Assembly (NCBI RefSeq): GCF_958450345.1
Contig: NC_088781.1
Location: forward strand, 122,028,431-122,092,430
Length of the DNA: 64,000 bases
Reading direction: 5' to 3'
From: Calliphora vicina
Lineage: Eukaryota > Arthropoda > Insecta > Diptera > Calliphoridae
Every line of letters begins with the position of its first letter. Positions within the stretch are counted from its first letter, which is position 1. A program made the translations under genes and the position numbers. A model generated the notes under the pieces. It had not been told where the DNA came from, searched no databases, and was given only the letters and a program-made list of their open reading frames with translations. Shown piece after piece: positions 26,901-41,900 of the stretch.

Positions 26901-29900
26901 CAGAACTAGAACAGAACTAGAACAGAACTAGAACAGAACTAGAACAGAACTAGAACAGAACTAGAACAGAACTAGTTTGAAACTGTACAGGAACAAAATT
27001 AGTTGTGATATTCGTAAGTTTGATTTTTCTTCGTGTATTTTCACTTTAGTTAACAATTTTCCTAAAGCCTTTCAGTATTTTCAGCTCTTGTTTTCTTTAC
27101 AAGTTGTGTCAGAAAATCAACTCATGCGGCATATCAACTTTAATCAACATTTATACCAAGAAATGAAACCCTAATATACCAGCACTAAACAAAGTAGGAA
27201 GATGAAAAAAACCTAAATGCAAAAAAAAGGAAAAAATGTCAGTGATTTTATTTATAAACTGATACACTGAGAATAACCCTTTTATACAATGTGGCAAAAA
27301 AAAAGGGATTTATAGCAGATACTTTTTTTTATATAAATTTCCTCTGCTTAAACAGACTTCCCTCTTAAAAATCACATACGATTACCTTTAAAAATGTATA
27401 TACAAGTATGTATAAATTTATTTCTAAATGAACGCTCCCATTGAATAGTTTCCAGTCAGTCTCTACTGCCAGAAGAGCTCACATGTGTAGCCAGGTTTGA
27501 TGAAACCAAACTCGTACTCATATTAAGAGTCAATGATATGATGATGTGATGTGATGCGTTGTGAAGTCTTGTTTGAAAAAAAAAATACAAAAAGGTGACT
27601 TCTTTAAATCACATTGAATTGAAAGAGTAATAAATTTAGCAAGAAGTCAAATGTAGTTAAATAAAACGAATGACAAGACAGAAATAACTACTATATAAAG
27701 GTTTATCTTGTTTCTTTTTTAGTTTTGCTGTATTATTAAGTAAAGATATATGTTAATGTTAAGGTATAATTCTTTTTGCTAACTAGGTGTAGTCGTTGAT
27801 TCTATTTGTTGCATTGCTAATAGTTCTGGAAGTTTAGAACAAGTTATAATCATGTTATTTAATTGATCATTTAAATGGCTTTGACATTTATATGAGTTTT
27901 GCTATGAAAAGATTGGCAATTTATCTACTTAATAATTGACAGTTTTAAGTTATAATGATGATAAATGGTTGGGTGATTGAAAGATAGGATTGCAAATTAG
28001 AAGGATAAAAGGGTTTAGTTGAATAGTTTAAGAGGATAAAACTAATATGAATTGTTGGTAAAGGTAAGGTTTCTTAATAAGATGTGATTTTGAAGAGAAA
28101 GGAATTCCATTGGCAGCATTATAATTTGCCTTTTATCTATTATTGCAATTTGTATATCTTTATAACTTTTTTATAATATATTATAACTTTGTTATAACTG
28201 TTTTATAACTTTATACTTTTTCCATAATATTTGCTTATTTTTCATGATTTGTGCTATTGCACAAATGTCATTGATAAGAAATTTGACATCCAGACATACA
28301 GTTAGACAGCCAGACAAACATTATCAGGATTTACTTTGTTAATTTCTAGCTTTCTTTTACCAAAAATTTAATTATTTTTGTACATTTCCCCCTTATATGA
28401 AATGATGTTGACAAAATAAGAAAACAACTTAAATTTTTGCTGATTTCATTGCTTTTAATTTGACTCATATTACCCGGCAGCATAATAAAACAACTAACTA
28501 ACCTAACTCCCAGTTTTTACAACATTTCTTAAACGTTGCGTGCAAATATTTTTTATTTTTTTTTTTTGTACAAAATCCTTGTTGATTTTTCTTATTTCTG
28601 TAATCTGTAACAGAAACAAAAATGTCATGCCATATTTAACACTTGGTTATACAAAAAAAAAATGTGACATGCAAAAAATACTCAAACACACAAAAACACA
28701 GAAAGAAATAAAACGAAAAAGATCATGAAATCATTTAAACTTTAAACGACATAAACAAAAAAATAGAACAAAACTGCATACAATTTGGTATCCAAAAAAC
28801 AAAAAAAGAGCATGTTTGTGAAGTTTAAAATAAAAAAAACAAGAACTAAAAATATTTCCTAAATTGATGGCTGCAACAACACTTACTCACGCACGCACAC
28901 ATGACACCACATGTGTCACACAAATGGCAAACCCGAAAACAGATGAAGTAGGAGGCAACCAAAACGAACATTGGATGGAACTCTGGAATGATAAAAATAA
29001 AAAGCCCATACACATCAAAAAAAAAATATGCTTTAAATTAAATAACAACAAAATTTAAACACAATTTTTTATTATTTTTTAAACGAAAAAAACACTTTAG
29101 AATGATTTTGTTTGAAATCCAAAAAGTGGAAATAACCCAGTGACATTTTTGAAAGAAAACAACTTTGAAACTTTTTAATTAACATTAATCATAATGAACT
29201 AGTTCTAGAGACTGGAAATTAGGCTTTCAAAATTAAGTTAAAATTTTATCCATAAATAAACCTAACCTAACTCTATTGTTAAAAACCTAAGTGGTGAGAA
29301 AACAAAACCAACACTCGAATGTGTGATTATTTTAAGTAATTTTTTTGTTCAAGTTTTTTTTCAGTTTCCGGTCTATGTCGCGGTCTATCAATCTGGGTAA
29401 AAAAGTCTTTCAGTTGCTCACTTTATAGCCCGTTCAGACTGTGTCAAAATAACACAAATTTTTAATTTTAAAAGTAATCAGTTAAAACTTAGATTCTCAT
29501 TTCGTTTGTATATATATTCAGGATCGATGTAGATAGCGAAGTCGATTCAGCCATGTCCGTCATTCCGTCTGTCTGTTGAAATCAACTTTCTGCAGCCTCA
29601 AAACAACTTACATACATGATGGTTACATCAATATATCCGATATAGTTCAACTTAGGTTGCTATTTAAAATCAAGAAAATCGACCAATAAATGGCTGAGAT
29701 ATAAGCAAAAAACCACAACTACCTCGATTTGTTGTTGTATTTATATACAATGAATTTATAAAACAATAAAAAAGCTGTCTGTCTCGCACTAGCTTTCATA
29801 CAGTTTGTGTTATGATTGTTTTCCAACAAAAAGTTTTCTTAACAACTGAGTTAGGTCTTTGACAGGGCAACTTCCGATTATTTTTTGATTCAGACTCTCT

Positions 29901-32900
29901 TTAAATTAAAGGATTTTTTTCATTTCGGTTGAAATCAATTTGAAATTAAGTCATTTGAAGTACAATAATTTATTTTTCGCTTAATTTCAAAGATGTTTAA
30001 GCAACAAAAACTCCGCTGATTGGGTCTCTAGGATTTTTTTTTTTAAATTTTTAAAGTGTCATAACTTCTGAACTATTATTCCAATCTAAATATAACTTGT
30101 TAACTTAACACACGAGAAATAAAGCTTTCAAACGAATGCTTTTCATTACATTGTTTTTCAAAAATATTTGTTTTCTCCAACAATTTTGTTAACAACTGAG
30201 TTAGGTTTTTGACAGGAGATTTTCCGATCTATCTATGGTTCAGGCTATCTTTAAATTAAAGGATTTCTCTCATTTCGATTAAAATTAATTTAAAATTAAG
30301 TCATTTGAAGTATAATAATTTAATTTTCGTTTAATTTCCTGGATGTTTGAGCAACAAAAGCTCCCCTGATTGGGTATCTATGAAAAAAAATTTACAATTT
30401 TATTATTGCGATCTAAATAAAACTTACTACCTAAACAAACGAGAATTAAGACTTTCAAACGAATGATTTTAATTATATTAATTTGAATTACCGGCTAAAT
30501 TGCAGGTTGGTAAACTCTGAGTTAGGTCTTTGACAGACGTGTTTCCTATCTATCAATGGTTTAGGCTATCTTTAAATTAAAGCATTTCTTTCATTTCGAT
30601 TAAAATCAATTTGAAATTGAGTCATTTGATGTACAACAATTTATTTTTCGCTCAATTCCATAGATGTTTAAGCAAAAAAAAACTGTGCTGTTTGGGTCTC
30701 TAGGAATTTTGTTTTTAATTTTTAAAGTGTAATAACTTCTGAACAATTATTGCAATCTAAATAAAACTAACTAACTTAACACACGAGAAGTAAAGCTTTC
30801 AAATAAATGCTTTTCATTACATTGTTTTTCAACAAACATTTTTTTTTGAGCTTAAAATTTTGTTAACAACTGAGTTAGGTCTTTGGCAGGAGATTTTCCG
30901 ATCTATCTATGGTTCAGGCTATATTTAAATTAAAGGATTTCATTCATTTCGATTGAAATGAATTTGAAATTGAGTCATTTGATGTACAATAATTTATTTT
31001 TTGCTCAATTCCATAGATGTTTGAGCAACATTGGGTCTCTAGGAAACAAATTTTATAATTATTAAAGTGTAATTACTTCTTAATTGTTTTTGCGATCTAA
31101 ATAAAACATACTACCTTAATACACGAGAAGTAAAGCTTCGGCCGGGTCTCGTTGTAGACTATAAAGCGGGCCTATGGTCGCTTCAAGCGAATAAGTTGAG
31201 TTCGGTACAGGTTCCCTTAAATAGTCTGCTCAGATTTCAGGAGCTGATAATATGTAGCACCCTTTTGCTCCCACCAAATATGGAGAATTACCTTAGCGCC
31301 ATGTATATTTGGCTATGCTGTCGATTCAGCTGATTGGCCGAGCTTCATATAAAATCTCTTACGCTTCTGGTTAGTGTAGCGGATCCATTTTTCATTGCAA
31401 GTAATGATTCGGTGCAAAAATGTATTTCTTTTATAGAGTTCAAGTATCATTTCAGACATGCAAAATCGTCTTTCGAGGTCTTCCGGCTTCAATTCGTATG
31501 GTACCCAATTTTCATCATTTTTGGATGAACCCTAATGTTTGCAAACGTTGAGTTTTACAACACTCTTCATGGAGTAATGCCTCCAATTCTTGGTCTTCAA
31601 ACATTCGTCATAAGCTTTGGTGGGTAATCTGTGTATTTCAGCTGCATTTTTTTAATTAAAGAAGTAAAGCAAAACTTCCCGCTTATAACGCTATGTTGGT
31701 ACAAAATTCACATTTTTGAAGCAAACAAAACTTTGTTGTTTACACTATAATGTTCAATAACAAAGTGAGAATAAATGACAGATATTAACCCTTCAAAATT
31801 ACATACAAATTATTAACAACAAAGACCTCCATCCAGTATTTTTAAGTCATACAGCCAATAAATTGCTTGTTTAAACTTAGTTTAAGCTACCGTGTGCCAA
31901 AGTTTATCGCTTTGGGAACATTAGAAAAACTTGTCAGTCCAATAGAAGAAATGTTAAGGTTTTGAATTTATGTTTAAGTATTTTCCAAGTTTAAACTTAG
32001 GTTAAGCTACAGTGAGTCAAACATACTTCAAATATTTTAAATAACAAGTTCTAAACCAAAACAAAAACAAAAAACTTGTCAATCTAATAAAAGAAATGTT
32101 TAGCTTTCGAATTTATGTTTAATTATATTTCAAGTTGAAACTTAAATTAAGCTACAGTTAGTCAATCGCGTTTGAATTACAACTTGACTTTCTCAGAGAG
32201 GAATAAATATATCTATATCAAATGTTTAAAACTTTTGCTGGGTTTTCTATTTTAAACAAAATCTCTGTAAACATTTTTTTTTTTTACAAAATTTATCATT
32301 ATCATAAATGCTTGAGTTAATTTGATAAATTAGCTTTAGAAAAAAAACTGATGGACTTTTTCTCTAAACAAAAACACTTGATTTTTGTTTATATCTTTGA
32401 GAAAATTTATGACTAAAGTGAAGGGCCTACGTCTCCAATGATTACAAATTATAAACATTTCGTCTCCCACAAAACGAACGTATTTTCTTAATTAATTGTG
32501 GTGTTAAATTGTTTTTTCCATACATTCTTTAAAGTATTTTTGAATTAATTAAAAAACTAAAAAATTGTTTCTTTTTTTCCTTCTAATAATTTATAGCTTT
32601 TAAACATAATTTGAAGTGTAATTTTTCTATATTTTCTGCTGTTCTATTTCTAGGCACATGTAATATGCCATTGGGCATGGAATCTGGTGCAATCACAGAT
32701 GCTCAAATCACCGCCAGTTCAGCGCACGATACAGGTTTTGTGGGGCCACAACATGCAAGGTAAAGCCATAACAGACAATAAATTACACTTAATTAACAAA
32801 CAAAAGAAATAAAATAATTAACTAAAAAAAGAATGAAAAAGAGAGAGAGAGAGAAAAAGAAAATTCCCAGCTAAATTTGCAATATCATTTCCTTATAAAT

Positions 32901-35900
32901 AAACCATATTAAATTTCCTTAACTAAAAATCTATGTTGATTTTATAATTTATCATAATTTATGAACGAATTAAATAATATTATATTTACACAATAAAATC
33001 AAAAGTAAACAAAATATCTGTTGAGATTCCTTTAAAAAAAAATGAGAAATAATAAGGGCATTTAATGAAAATAAACCCGCATTATTGTTGTCTTCATATA
33101 AATACTCTAAACTCAAACACTGTAAACTTACAATGTTTTGAATATTTATTTGGAATATTTATAATGATGAAATTTTATAGTCACTGTAATTTAGAGTAGG
33201 GGAGTTAAGTTTGGAAATAAATAGCTGTGGTCATTTCCTGTGTAGATGTAAAAATGTAAATAATTTTAAACCCCAACACCAGTATAAACATTTTAAAAAT
33301 TTAGCTCATAAAAAAATTTACTAGAGTCAGCAAAATTTTTTGAAAAATAGATAAACATAAACTGTAGTGATTTTTTTTTCTTGTTGCTGGTGGTGCCCTT
33401 AAATAATGATTTTTAGGTAGAGTAAAGATAAATCAGTTTTTTATAGGTCATCTTTATGGTTAATTGAAATAAATGAAAGTACGTAAAAGAAAATTGAAAT
33501 TTTTTAAAGTGAAGAGCAAGAAAGTTGTTATGAAAGGGCTGTATTAGAAAAATACTTGAGTATTTAATGACTTAAATTGGAAAATTAGCAAGATAAATTA
33601 AGGGAAAAACAAGTAAGAGAGCATCAAATTATACTTTAAAATAAATATTTTTAGGTAAACAAAATTTAATTTTTTTTTAATTGTTTTTAAAAAATTTTTT
33701 TTTAAATTGTTTTTTAATTTTTTAAAAAAAAAAATTTTTCAAAATTTTTTTTTAAAATTTTTTTTTTTTTTTGAAAAAAAAAATGTATGACAAAAAAAAA
33801 TTTTTCATGAACAAAAAATTAGGGTTAAAAAATATTTTTCCCGATTTTGACCCATTGTAGGTCCACCTTACTACATCGTTGCAATGGACTTTGAAATATC
33901 TATCATTAGCTATCCATATTGTCTATATTAATGACTTAGTAATCCAGATATAGGTCAAAAATAGGTAAAAAACCGAGGTTGTCCTGATTTTTTCCTTATA
34001 TCTCAGCCATTTGTGGACCGATTTTTAAAAATCAATCAAATTTAATTGTTTACATAATGTAAACATTGAAAATTTACTATTTGACTGATTGTTTAATTCC
34101 ACTAAGTAATTTTTACAGATCTGTGCTTCCAGAATTCATGATGTAAAAAAGGTCAAAAATTGTATAAAATTAGCCAAAAATCATGAGATAATTGCAAGTA
34201 GCATGGAGAAACATTAAAAATCAATCAAATTTAATTCTTTTCATAATGTAAACAATGAAATAATATATAAATTTACTACTTTATTGAATGTTTTGCATCT
34301 ACAAAGTATTTTTAACAAATCTGTGCCTCCAGAATACATGATGTAAAAAAGTAAAAAATGTAAATGTAAGGTCAACAATTGAAAATTGTGTAAAAATAGC
34401 CAAAAATCATGAGATAGCATGAAGAAACATTAAAAATTATTCAAATTTAATTCTTTACATAATGTAAACAATGTAATAGTGTATCAATCTTTTACTTCTA
34501 CTTCAACAAATATATGAAAAATAACAGTACTTTAAAAAGAATTAAACTTTTAGTATTTTACATATTGTAAACAACTTAAAAATCATTGTTTACATAATTT
34601 CAACAATTGAAAACTAATGAAAATTAGATAAAAATAGAGAAAATATTGCAAAAATTATAAATTAGAACTGGTTTAGTTTAATTCTTTACATAATGTAAAC
34701 AAAATTGTAATAGGAAAATTTACTAGAGAAATTTTTCAAAAATTTCAATATTTCAAAATTTTCCGAATTTTTCATATTTCAAATAAACAATCAGAAATTG
34801 TTTATTAAATAGTTTCAACAATAAAACACTATGCAACCTTTATAAAAATCTCAAAACAATTGAAAAAGGCTTGAAAAATCTGTAAGAATGATTTTCTTAT
34901 AATTGTTTACATAATGTAAACTACAGCTCATGTATGTTATTACCAGCCATTAATTAAATTAGATAAATTTTTAAACGCTTTTTCAAGATATTTTTAATTA
35001 TTTTGTAAAATTTAAAAAAAAAAATTATTTAGTTTTTAATTGTCGACCTCGTGTAAACAATGAATTTTGAATTTTTTACATCTTCTTCAGAAATTCTTTA
35101 TTTCTGAAACATTATAATTTTTAATAGATTTCTTTATCAAACATGATTGTTTACCTACTGTTTACATTATGTAAAGAATTACTTTGCTAAAAAATTTTAT
35201 TATTTTCTCCATTATTTTTGGAATTTTAGCAAAATTTCTTTAATTTGCTATTCATACATGTAAACAATGAATTTTTAATTGTTAACATTTCTTTAAATAA
35301 CTAAAATTAACTAATTTTTGAAATAATATAACTTTTCAAAGATATTCTGTAAAATCTACTGTGTTTACCTATTGTTTACATTATGTAAAGTATTAAATTA
35401 AAACCTTTGCAAAAGAATTTTTATTATTTTATGATTTTTAGCGAAATTTGTTTATTTTTCTATTATTGACGTCATGTAAACAATGAATATTAAAATTGTT
35501 TACATCATGTAAATTATTAATCACTTATTTGTTATTAAATTACCATAACTGTTTAAGGATTTCACAGGTAAATTTGCTTATTACAACTTTGTTTACTTAT
35601 TGTTTACATGATGTAAAGAATTAAATTAAAATCTTTTCTACAAATTTTATAACTTTTTCCATTATTTTATAAATTTTTTTTAATTTTCAATAGTTGACAT
35701 TATGTACACAATAAATTATTAATTGTTTACATTATGTAAAATACTAAAAATTGCTTTAATTTTGAAAAACTGTATTTTTTGAAAGAGTTCTGTTTTAAAT
35801 TTTCCTATTATAACATTGTTTACCTCATGTAAAGAATCAATTTTGAAGCAATTCTCATGTTTTTTCATATTTTTTTTTAATATTTTATGATTGTTATTAA

Positions 35901-38900
35901 AATGTTTTAATTTTTTAATGTTGACATATTGTAAAAATTTGATTTTAAATTATTATACATGTAAACAATTTGTAGATTATGTGTAATTTCATTATTTACT
36001 TACTCAATCTTTACTTTAGGTATAGATAATTAAAAAATATATTTTACTAAATTTTTACATCAAGTAAATTGTGTAAAATTTTACTAATTATTTACCAAAT
36101 CTTCAAATTCAATACTGGGAATCAAAAATTGTATTTTTTTTAATAGTTTACACCATGTAAACAATAGCTAAATCGTATAAAATTTTACTAAATCTTCAAA
36201 TTCAATACTGGGAATAAAAACTAATAGTTTACATCATGTAAACAATAGTTAAATTATGATAAATTTCATCAATTATTAGACAAAACCTAAAATATTGCCT
36301 ACAAAATAAATATATCATTATTTTGATTATTTACATCATGTAAACAATAGGTAAATTATGCCAAATTTTGTCCACGTAATACAAGAATATACATTTTCAA
36401 TAATTTACATCATGTAAACAATTGTTAAATTGTGTAAAATTTCATACATTCTTTAAAAAATCTGTATATATTTTCTTGGGATTTAATAGTTATTTGATTT
36501 TAGCTAATTTAAAATTTAAAAATTACTTTAATACAATACCTTCTGTAAACAATTAAAACAATTCCCAATAAAATCTATTGTAGTTCAGTTAACTTTGCTC
36601 TCAAACCCATAAATCTTAATTTATTTACAACTCCTATTTGAAATGACCCTTTTGAAAACCCACATTAAAAAGGTCAATTTAATTTTCATAAACTAAACTA
36701 CCGCCAAACATTTATACACTTTTATTTCCTCTACTCTACATGTAGCTACATTAACAAACATTTGGTTGTTTTGTATTAGATGATGTGTATGTTTTGTTTA
36801 TTTCTTTTAATCTCAAACTAAAATGCTATAAAAATCATTTAAAATGCTAATATCCTTAGTTTATAGACCCATTTCAGTTTGACTTTAATTATTGTTATTG
36901 CCAAAGTTAACAATCTGTCTGTCTACAAGACAGTATAAATAAGTAGTAAAAGAAACACACACAAAGCAACAGAAACTACATTAAACTAGAAAAAAAAAAC
37001 GGAAAATCCAATGAAAAATAAAACGTTAATACACATTTTGCTTCTGTGAATGCGGCTTTTATGTGCTGAAAATACACACATTCTGGTAAAAGTAGAACTA
37101 TGTAAAGAGCGCTGGACTGCATGAGATTGTTTGCTAGAGTATAGTAAAGTTGCTGGTGTATGTTAACCAACTTTACTACACCAAGCAACCGGACTAACAA
37201 CTATCTAATCAAACTTTGTTTTCTAGTATTTTTTTCCCCAGTTTTTAATTTTACTTCTTTTGAAGCCGCCTTTTTTTAAAAAGATACTTTTCTAAAAACT
37301 CTTAGAAGTGGCCATCGCTTGCTTTTTCTGTTGCATTTAAAAGTCTTGTAGTCTTTGTTTCTTATTTTTTTTTTTAATTTTCCAAAGTATTTTTAATGTA
37401 TTTTCTTTAGTTTCTTCTTGATGGCTGGCAGCAAGAGTATGAGATTTTTTTTGTGTTTTGCCTTTTATTGGTGTAGAGCATCAGAAAACAAACTGTCATT
37501 TAGTTAATCATGGGTAAGACGATACTATAATGTCTGCTCAGCAGCTACAATATTTAAATTCTTGCTAGGTTTTTTCTTGATTTTTTGTTTTTCATTCCTG
37601 CTATCCAAAACTATTTGTAAAGGAATTAATTTAAATTGAAGTTTAGAAGTGGATACAACAACAACAAATAATTTAAATGAAGTAGAAGAAAGAAAGAAAA
37701 AACTCAAAATAAACTAATGCTGAACAAAAGACTTTTTTACATGGCTGGGTATGGGTTCGTTGGGTGTTTTTGTAACAAAATGGGGCATTTAATTTAATTA
37801 TTCTTTAGCATTTAATTGAAAAGTAATTGTATATAATTAAAATAAATGGATTCTTATTGATATAAATAGGAAATTACAATAATTTAGCTTTAAGCAAACT
37901 AACTAATAATAAAGCTGGAATATTGTAAAAGAAATTAAATAAAAGTTTGTGATAAACATTTTATGCCAAAAACAAAAACTGCTCAATATATGAATTAAAA
38001 AAAAATTAATAAATTTGCTTAATCTAATATTGTTTACATGATGTAAAGAATTAAAGTAAAACTATTGCTAAACAATTTTCATAAAATTTTCAATTATTTT
38101 CTAAGTTTCACCCAAATTTTTTATGAATTTTTTAATTTTTTAAAGTTGACATCATGTAAATAATGCATTTTATATTCTTTACATCATGTAATATATTAAA
38201 AATTTCTTAATTTTTACAAAAATATAAACTTTTAAGATTTTTGTGTCAAATATCCATTGTTTACCTATTGTTTACATTATGTAAATAATTAAATTAAAAC
38301 TATTTTGAAAACATTTTCTTTATTTTTACCACTATTTTATGATTTGTATTAAAATTTCTTTAATTTTCAATAGTTGACACCATGTAAACAATGAATTTTT
38401 AATTGTTTACATCATGTCAAATATCAAACATTTCTTTGTTATTGAATTGTTATAACTTCTTAAGGATTTCAGTGATAAATTTGCTTATTACAATATTGTT
38501 TACTTATTGTTTACATGATGTAAAGAATTAAATTAAAACCATTTATAATACATTTTTATAACCTTTTCCATAACTTTAAAATTTTTTAAATATTTTCTTT
38601 AATTTTCAATAGTTGAAAATTACATGGTGTAAACAATGAATTTTTAATTATTTACATCATGTCAAATATTTAAAATTTCTTTGTTATTGAATTATTATAA
38701 TTTTTTAATTATTTCAGTGATAAATTTGATTATTACAACATTGTTTACTTATTGTTTACATGATGTAAAGAATTAAATTAAAACTATTTCTAAAGAATTT
38801 TCTTTATTTTTACCAGTAGTTTATGATTTTTATTAAAATTTCTTTAATTTTCAATAGTTGACATCATGTAAACAAAGAATTTTTAATTGTTTACATCATG

Positions 38901-41900
38901 TAAAATATTAACATTTCTTTGTTGATGAATTACCATAACTTAATAGGGATATCAATGTTAAATTACAACATTATTTACATGATATTTACATGATGTAAAG
39001 AATTAAATTTAAACCATTTCTAGAGAATTTTTATAACTTTTCATTATTTTATAATTCTTGTACAAATTTCGATATTTTTCAATAGTTGACACCATGTAAA
39101 CATCGATTTTTTAATTGTTTACATTATGTAAAATATTAAAAATTTCTTTCTTATTGAACTACTATAACTTTTTAAGGATTTCACTGTTAAATTTGCTTAT
39201 TACGACATTGTTTACATGTTGTTTACATTATGTTAAGAATTAAATAAAACCCATTTCTAAGGAATTTTTATGATGTTTCAATTTATTTTAAAAATTTTTA
39301 CAAAAATTTCTTTATTTTCCAATTGTTGACATCATGTAAACAATGATTTTTTTTTTACATTATGTAAACAATAGGTAAAGAAACAATAAACAATAAAAAG
39401 AATAAAGAGAAATCTTTGAAGAAGTATGTTTAAACAAAATTTACATGATGTAAACAATAAAACACCATTCTTTACATGGTGTAAAGAATTGCAAATTAAA
39501 AAAAGTATGGCCAAAATAACAAAAATACATAGAAATAGTTGTAATTTGTTTGAAATTGAAATATTCCAACAAAATAATGTGTAATTTGCTTTATTTTGTC
39601 ATTTTATTAAGCATTAACCACCAGTTTTATAAACCATTTCCTTCTTTATTCAGACTCTAAAATCTCCTCAACACTTTATTTAACTTTATGTCAAGATTTC
39701 AACAAAAGCCAGTTCCTATTTTACTTTATGTGTAATTATCAAGAAAAATACTCATAAAACTAGACCATATAAATATGTATAAAAAGAAAATTTACAAAAA
39801 TAAAACTCCTCAAAACATCAAACGTTTTAAAACCGCCAGCAATTATAACAACAATTCTCAAAAAAAGCAAAAAACTTATCAAAAATAAAATAACAACCAT
39901 AAAATCTTTAGATGGCTGACACCAAGAGGTTTTTGTTTTCAAAGGGGAGTAGAAAGGGTAGAAAGAAATTACCTGCACTTTAAAAATGCAGATGCTTACA
40001 ATTCCAAATAGATTTTGGCTACCATGTTGAATTTTTTTACAAGTTCCAAGAACCTGTTACAGTTTCTAAAACATTTTTTTTGTTTATAGTCATAAACTTT
40101 AACAATTGTTTATCTTTATTTTAAGATCTTGTTTTTTTTTCTCAAATCACAAGAAATATTTAACAAATTTTCTTTTAAAAAAAGAAATTATAGTGCAGAA
40201 TTGTTTAGGTCTTATCACCACATCTTCATTATTTACTGAGTGTAGAAAAAATCTCTTTATAATTGTGGTGTTTATGATGTGAGTGTAATGATAACAATTG
40301 TTGAAAATTTTGAGGGGTCTTTATGATGAGTTGGTTAATATTTTTATGTTGTGTTATAAATTTAAATAAACTGTGGAAGTTGTAGATTTTTTAATAATAA
40401 AGCTTTAAATTCTTGGAATTTGGTTAAAAGTTTCTTTGAAATTTTGTTAGCTTTTTAAGAGCAACTCAAAATAATTCATAATAATCTAAAGCAATAAAAA
40501 TATTAGGAAATTTAAATGTTAACTTAATCAGAAATAGCGGAAAAAGATTAAAGCCGTTCATTTTGATCCAAACCTATTTAGAAATAATAAAATATTTAAA
40601 TTTAGATAAAGTAATGTTGCTCTACTTCCTGTCATTATAAAAGAAATTAACGAAATTTGTTTAACTGAACTAAAGTTTAAGGGCCACAGTATTGCTCATT
40701 AAATTTTAAATAAAAACCGGATACATTTAACTTACAGAACCATAATCCTGTTTAAACCATATCATTGATAATGGAAAGTTTCTTTTTTAAGGTTGGAAGG
40801 ACCACAATGTTATTTATATTCTACAAAGGGAGTTTAAAAAGTTCTTTTTACATAAAATTACTTTAATAACTCCAATGTGAAATATGTTTATAGAATAGTT
40901 TAAACAACATTTACATTTAAGTAGTGAAATTTAAACCGTTCGCTTAATTTTAAGGTTCGAAGGACCATAATTGCACTAAAGAACCTCTTGCTTTATTTTA
41001 ACATCTTGCAAATCTATTTCTCTAATTTTTATTTCCCTTAATAATATTTTAATTAAAATAAAAAAAGACTCCTTCCCTCCTTTAAAACTGACCACAATAC
41101 CAATAAATTTTGATTAAGAAACTTCAAAAATCATCAAGACAGCTTAACAAGCCAAAAGAAACCAAGAGACCAAAAATTAACATATCAATAAATGCTTAAA
41201 GCATTTAATACAAAAAGGAACTGCAAAACATTGAAGAAAATCCAACAAAGTGCAAGGAAAAAAATCCACTAAAAATAACCATAACTAAGCAACCAAAAAT
41301 TAATCCTTAATTACCAAGACAACATCCTGCTGAGTTTAGCAAAATTTTTTTTTCTAAAGAAGAAAAAGCATACAAACCATAAAGTTACATTTACAGAAAT
41401 CCAGTAGAAGCTGTTGAAGTCTAGAGAGGATGATTATTTTAAAACGAACAAAAAAATATAAAATAAAAATCATTTTAACGAACTTAACAAGTCACCAGAA
41501 GCGATTTGCGCTCAAGGGGGGTTTGTTTTTTTTTTTCTTCAGCCGTTGTGGTTATTTTAACGAATTCCAAAATGATAACATGGCTAAAAGAATTGACGTT
41601 TAAAACGGCTTTTAAACGCATTTACATTAAAATAAATAAAGTAGAGACACAAAAAAAAAAAAACTTTAAGAATCTTGGCAGTCACAGCAAATGAAAAAAA
41701 AATTATTGGAAAAGAAACAGAAAACAAATCTTAAAAATGCCACTTAAATAAGGACAGATGAGAAAAAAATATATATAAAGCGGAATGAAGAGTAATATAT
41801 ACCAAATCAAATATCATTTGGTTAGGAATTAATGTAACAAAGAAATGTATAGTAAGTTATGTAGACAATTAAAGAACACTATAAGTGTTTCTTGAGATGG

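Noticed and set aside
24199..26975. AGAACA/TGTTCT half sites (steroid receptor) or GAA units (heat shock element) in the 11-bp arrays
   Set aside because: All half sites point one way with 5- or 6-base steps; neither the inverted receptor site with a 3-base gap nor alternating GAA/TTC units occurs.
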